DNA from: Cellulomonas hominis
GTDB taxonomy: Bacteria; Actinomycetota; Actinomycetes; Actinomycetales; Cellulomonadaceae
Length of the DNA: 64,000 nt
NCBI RefSeq assembly: GCF_014201095.1
Contig: NZ_JACHDN010000001.1
Location: 62,001-126,000 of the forward strand
Reading direction: 5' to 3'
This document shows, in pieces, positions 61,412 to 64,000 of the stretch (the first letter of the stretch is position 1; each line of letters begins with the position of its first letter). The notes below the pieces were generated by a model. The model had not been told where the DNA came from. It searched no databases and saw nothing but the letters and a program-made list of their open reading frames with translations. Both the position numbers and the translations under genes were made by a program.

Positions 61412-62806
61412 ATGACCGGCATGGACGTGGCCCAGCACGTGGAGGACCGCAGTCCTCGGGGGATCGCCGCCGCCGTGTCGCGGCTGGTGCGCAGCGGCGA
61501 GCTGCGACCCGGCGACCGCCTGCCCACCGTCCGGCGGCTCGCCGCGGACCTCGGCGTCAGCCCCGCGACCGTGTCCGGCGCCTGGCAGGCGCTGGCGGCC
61601 GTCGGGCTCGTGACGTCGCGCGGCCGGGCGGGCACCGTCGTGCTGCCGGAGCCGGCCTCCTGGCTGCCGCCGCGGTACCGGGACATGGCCGCCGGCGGCC
61701 GCGCCGACGCCGCTCCCCGGCCCGCGCTGCGGCTCGACCTGTCGACCGGCACGCCCGACCCCGACCTGCTGCCGCCCCTCGAGCGCGCCCTCGGCCGCGT
61801 CGCCGCCGCCACGCCCGCCGCCGGCACCGGCACCTACCTCGGGGCGCCCGTCGTGGAGCCGCTGATGCGGCTGCTGCGCGCGTCCTGGCCGTTCACGCCG
61901 CAGCGGATCACCGTCGTGGACGGCGCGGTCGACGCGATGAGCCGCACCCTGGAGCAGCTCGCCGGGTTCGGGGACCGGGTCGTCGTCGAGGACCCGGGGT
62001 TCCCGCCCGTGTTCGACCTGTGCGACCAGCTCGGCCTGGAGCGCGTGCCCGTCCCGCTCGACCGGCACGGCCTGCGGCCCGACGCCCTGGAGGCGGCGCT
62101 GCGCACCGGCGCCGAGCTCATCGTGCTGCAGCCGCGCGCGCACAACCCCACCGGGGTCTCGATGACGCCGACCCGGGCGCGGGAGCTCGCCGCCGTCATC
62201 CGCCGGCACGTCGCCGCGACCCCCGGGGCCGAGGTGCACGTCGTCGAGGACGACCACTCCGGGGAGATCGCGTCCTCCGCGGACGTCTCCCTCGGCACGC
62301 ACCTGCCCGACCGGGTCGTGCACGTCCGGTCCTACTCGAAGTCGCACGGCCCGGACCTGCGGATCGCCGCCGTCGGCGGGCCGGCCGCGGTGCTGGACCG
62401 GGTGGTCGCGCGCCGGATGCTCGGCCCCGGCTGGACCAGCCGGCTGCTGCAGCGCCTGCTCGCGGACCTGCTGGTGGACGGCGAGGCCCTGGCCGCCGTC
62501 GCGCAGGCCCGGCGGCTGTACTACGCGCGCCAGCGGGCGCTCAGCACGGCGCTCGCCGAGCACGGGCTGGTCGTCCCGCCGGGGGACGGGATCAACATGT
62601 GGGTGCCCGTCGCCGACGAGGCCACCGCGCTGGTCCGGCTGGAGGCCGCGGGGGTCCGCGTCGCCCGGGGGCGCCCGTTCCGCGCGGCGCCGCCGGCCGA
62701 GGACGACGGTGCGGGCCACGTCCGGGTGACGGTCGGCGCTCTCGCGGGCGGCCCGGACGTCGTGGCACGCACGGCCCGCGCCCTGGCCCTCGCTGCCGCC
62801 CCCTGA
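61412..62806 (+). CDS. MocR/PdxR-type GntR regulator with aminotransferase domain
   Basis: 464 residues. A GntR winged helix, SRGIAAAVSRL-like RSGELRPGDRLPTVRRLAADLGVSPATVSGAWQALAAVGLV, is fused to a fold-type I PLP domain with HNPTGVSMTP, VEDDHSGEI and the PLP Lys in VRSYSKSHGPDLR. MocR proteins sense amines or PLP adducts. It is divergent from the pyrimidine operon (195-bp gap) and is the probable regulator, perhaps responding to beta-alanine or a carbamoyl amino acid. ATG 61412 has GGGGGAC close upstream; ATG 61421 is an alternative. Confidence 0.88.
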   Translation: MTGMDVAQHVEDRSPRGIAAAVSRLVRSGELRPGDRLPTVRRLAADLGVSPATVSGAWQALAAVGLVTSRGRAGTVVLPEPASWLPPRYRDMAAGGRADAAPRPALRLDLSTGTPDPDLLPPLERALGRVAAATPAAGTGTYLGAPVVEPLMRLLRASWPFTPQRITVVDGAVDAMSRTLEQLAGFGDRVVVEDPGFPPVFDLCDQLGLERVPVPLDRHGLRPDALEAALRTGAELIVLQPRAHNPTGVSMTPTRARELAAVIRRHVAATPGAEVHVVEDDHSGEIASSADVSLGTHLPDRVVHVRSYSKSHGPDLRIAAVGGPAAVLDRVVARRMLGPGWTSRLLQRLLADLLVDGEALAAVAQARRLYYARQRALSTALAEHGLVVPPGDGINMWVPVADEATALVRLEAAGVRVARGRPFRAAPPAEDDGAGHVRVTVGALAGGPDVVARTARALALAAAP

Positions 62807-62877
62807 CCCCGCCGCGCCGCCCGCGCCCGCGCGCACCCGCCGCGCCCGCCCCCCGCTCCGCCGAGACTGCAGGATTC

Positions 62878-64000
62878 GACTGCGCCCACCGCCTTGGCGT
62901 CAGGTGGTTGTTGCAACGTGGTCCTCACCGGGAGGGTGCGTGGCATGGCTGGTTCGAGGTTGTCGCTGCAGGAGCGGGCGCAGATCGAGGTGTTGTTCGG
63001 TCAGGGGCTGACGTTCCCGGCGATCGGTCGGGCGATCGGGCGTGATCGCTCGACGGTCTGGCGTGAGGTCACGCGGAACAACTCCTACCGGGGTATGCAC
63101 TTGGGTGGGGCCGGGTCGCGGCATCCTGGTGGTGCTCATTCGGGTCGGGCCGGTCGCGGCGGGGCCTACCGGTGGGTCTACGCCCACGGCAACGCCCACG
63201 CCCGGGCCGCCCGGCGCGCGCGGCGCCCCCGGGCCGGCAAGCTGATCGGGAACGCGAACGTCAAGGGTCGCGCGCCGTTCCCGGGTCGACTCTGGCCGGT
63301 GGTCGCCGCCAAGCTCGCGCAACGGTGGTCGCCTCGGCAGATCGCACACTGGTTGCGTCAGGAGTTCCCCGACCGACCGGAGCAGTGGGTGTCCCACGAG
63401 ACGATCTACCAGGCGATCTACTACCAGGCCCGCGGCGGGATGCGCGCGGAGCTGGACCGGCAGGTCGCGCTGCGCTCGGGGCGCGCAGCGCGCCGACCTC
63501 AGTCACGGGTTGCGTCGGCCGGCCGGGGCGCGAAGACCTGGATCGGGGACCTGAACATCTCGACCAGACCCGCCGAGGCCGCTGATCGGGCGGTCCCGGG
63601 GCACTGGGAAGGTGACCTGGTGATCGGGGCGCGGGGGTCCTCGGCGATCATCACGCTGGTCGAGCGGTCCACCCGGTTCGTGATGCTGGGGGCGCTGCCG
63701 AACTCCCGGGTCTCCGAGGAGGTCACCCGGGTCCTGATCGACCTGATGGGCCGGGTCCCGGGCGAGCTGGCCAAGACCTTGACCTGGGACCAGGGATCCG
63801 AGATGGCCCAGCACGCGGCGTTCACCCTGGCCACAGGCTGCCGGGTGTTCTTCTGCGACCCGCACTCGCCCTGGCAGCGCGGAAGCAACGAGAACACCAA
63901 CGGGCTGCTGCGCCAGTACTTCCCCCGGTCCTCGACCGACTTCCGCACCTACACCCAGGACGACCTCGACGCCGTCGCCCGCGAGCTCAACGGCCGACCC
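62878..64000. mobile_element. IS30-family insertion sequence, left part (cut by window edge)
   Basis: An IS30-type transposase begins at 62945 and is open to base 64000. The left end is estimated near 62878-62900, as the preceding sequence CCGCCGAGACTGCAGGATTCGA looks like half of a chromosomal palindromic repeat. The right end and any target duplication are beyond the window. Confidence 0.7.
62945..64000 (+). CDS. IS30-family transposase (3' truncated by window edge)
   Basis: 352 codons are visible from ATG 62945 without a stop. The N-terminal helix-turn-helix SLQERAQIEVLFGQGLTFPAIGRAIGRDRSTVWREVTRN and the IS30 signature WSPRQIAHWLRQEFPD are present. The DDE core has Asp in GHWEGDLVIG, Asp in LTWDQGSEMAQH and Glu in GSNENTNGLLRQYFPR. 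The product is normal up to the window end, so it is likely full length outside. Confidence 0.95.
   Translation, partial: MAGSRLSLQERAQIEVLFGQGLTFPAIGRAIGRDRSTVWREVTRNNSYRGMHLGGAGSRHPGGAHSGRAGRGGAYRWVYAHGNAHARAARRARRPRAGKLIGNANVKGRAPFPGRLWPVVAAKLAQRWSPRQIAHWLRQEFPDRPEQWVSHETIYQAIYYQARGGMRAELDRQVALRSGRAARRPQSRVASAGRGAKTWIGDLNISTRPAEAADRAVPGHWEGDLVIGARGSSAIITLVERSTRFVMLGALPNSRVSEEVTRVLIDLMGRVPGELAKTLTWDQGSEMAQHAAFTLATGCRVFFCDPHSPWQRGSNENTNGLLRQYFPRSSTDFRTYTQDDLDAVARELNGRP

Overview
This window is very GC-rich (well over 70 %) double-stranded bacterial DNA. Gene content points to an actinomycete, probably a member of Micrococcales such as Cellulomonas or a close relative. The supporting genes are BldC, DUF3052, DUF3145, a homodimeric-type AceE, a PucR-type regulator next to fabD-fabH-acpP-fabF, an F420-type LLM oxidoreductase, many GTG starts and 4-bp GTGA/ATGA gene overlaps. 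The genus is an inference; there is no rRNA in the window.

Layout. 1-2548: end of an ABC-2 permease gene and a NarL-type two-component system. 2715-7883: tRNA-Val, peroxiredoxin and DUF3052, divergent aceE, and a small helical protein. 7959-13053: a PucR-type regulator and the FAS-II cluster fabD-fabH-acpP-fabF, with the same 17-bp palindrome in front of the regulator and of fabD. 13212-16138: a flavinylation-based electron-transfer operon (FMN-binding lipoprotein, ApbE, RnfD/NqrB-like membrane protein fused to a ferredoxin reductase). 16206-17345: DUF3145 and def. 17426-21044: a TetR-controlled efflux-like module (degenerate ABC ATPase, YhgE/Pip protein, TetR). 21111-24757: bldC and kdpDE without kdpFABC. 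25038-34641: a surface region containing a sortase-type surface protein, an IS256-family element inserted 33 bp in front of it, and a seven-gene SipW-type secretion operon (signal peptidase, TasA/camelysin-like substrates, an RCC1 propeller protein, an LATTG-anchored protein).

34855-36294 holds a small lipoprotein operon and an HTH protein whose start codon abuts two tandem 21-bp palindromes. 36393-41562 is a non-phosphorylative L-fucose catabolic cluster (AKR dehydrogenase, lactonase, fuconate dehydratase, HpcH/HpaI-type aldolase, mutarotase, GntR regulator). It is flanked on both sides by copies of one 53-bp palindromic repeat, with a tRNA just outside. 41667-46317: tRNA-Met/Ile2, hypotheticals, tRNA-Asn, a thioredoxin-like ferredoxin and a GH3 lipoprotein. 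46358-48198: a BrnT/RHH-type toxin-antitoxin pair and an intact IS481-family element with a 6-bp target duplication. 48244-51733: an acidic lipoprotein, a membrane protein and a POT peptide transporter with a 25-codon leader ORF. 51753-62806: a reductive pyrimidine/hydantoin catabolic cluster (ureidopropionase-type nitrilase, dihydropyrimidinase, LLM oxidoreductase, NMT1-type ABC transporter, omega-aminotransferase, SDR) with a divergent MocR-type regulator. The window ends inside an IS30-family transposase.

The most unusual structures are the SipW operon with its surface-protein neighbour, the twin palindromes at 35657-35705, the shared regulator/fabD palindromes, and the 53-bp repeats that bracket the fucose cluster.
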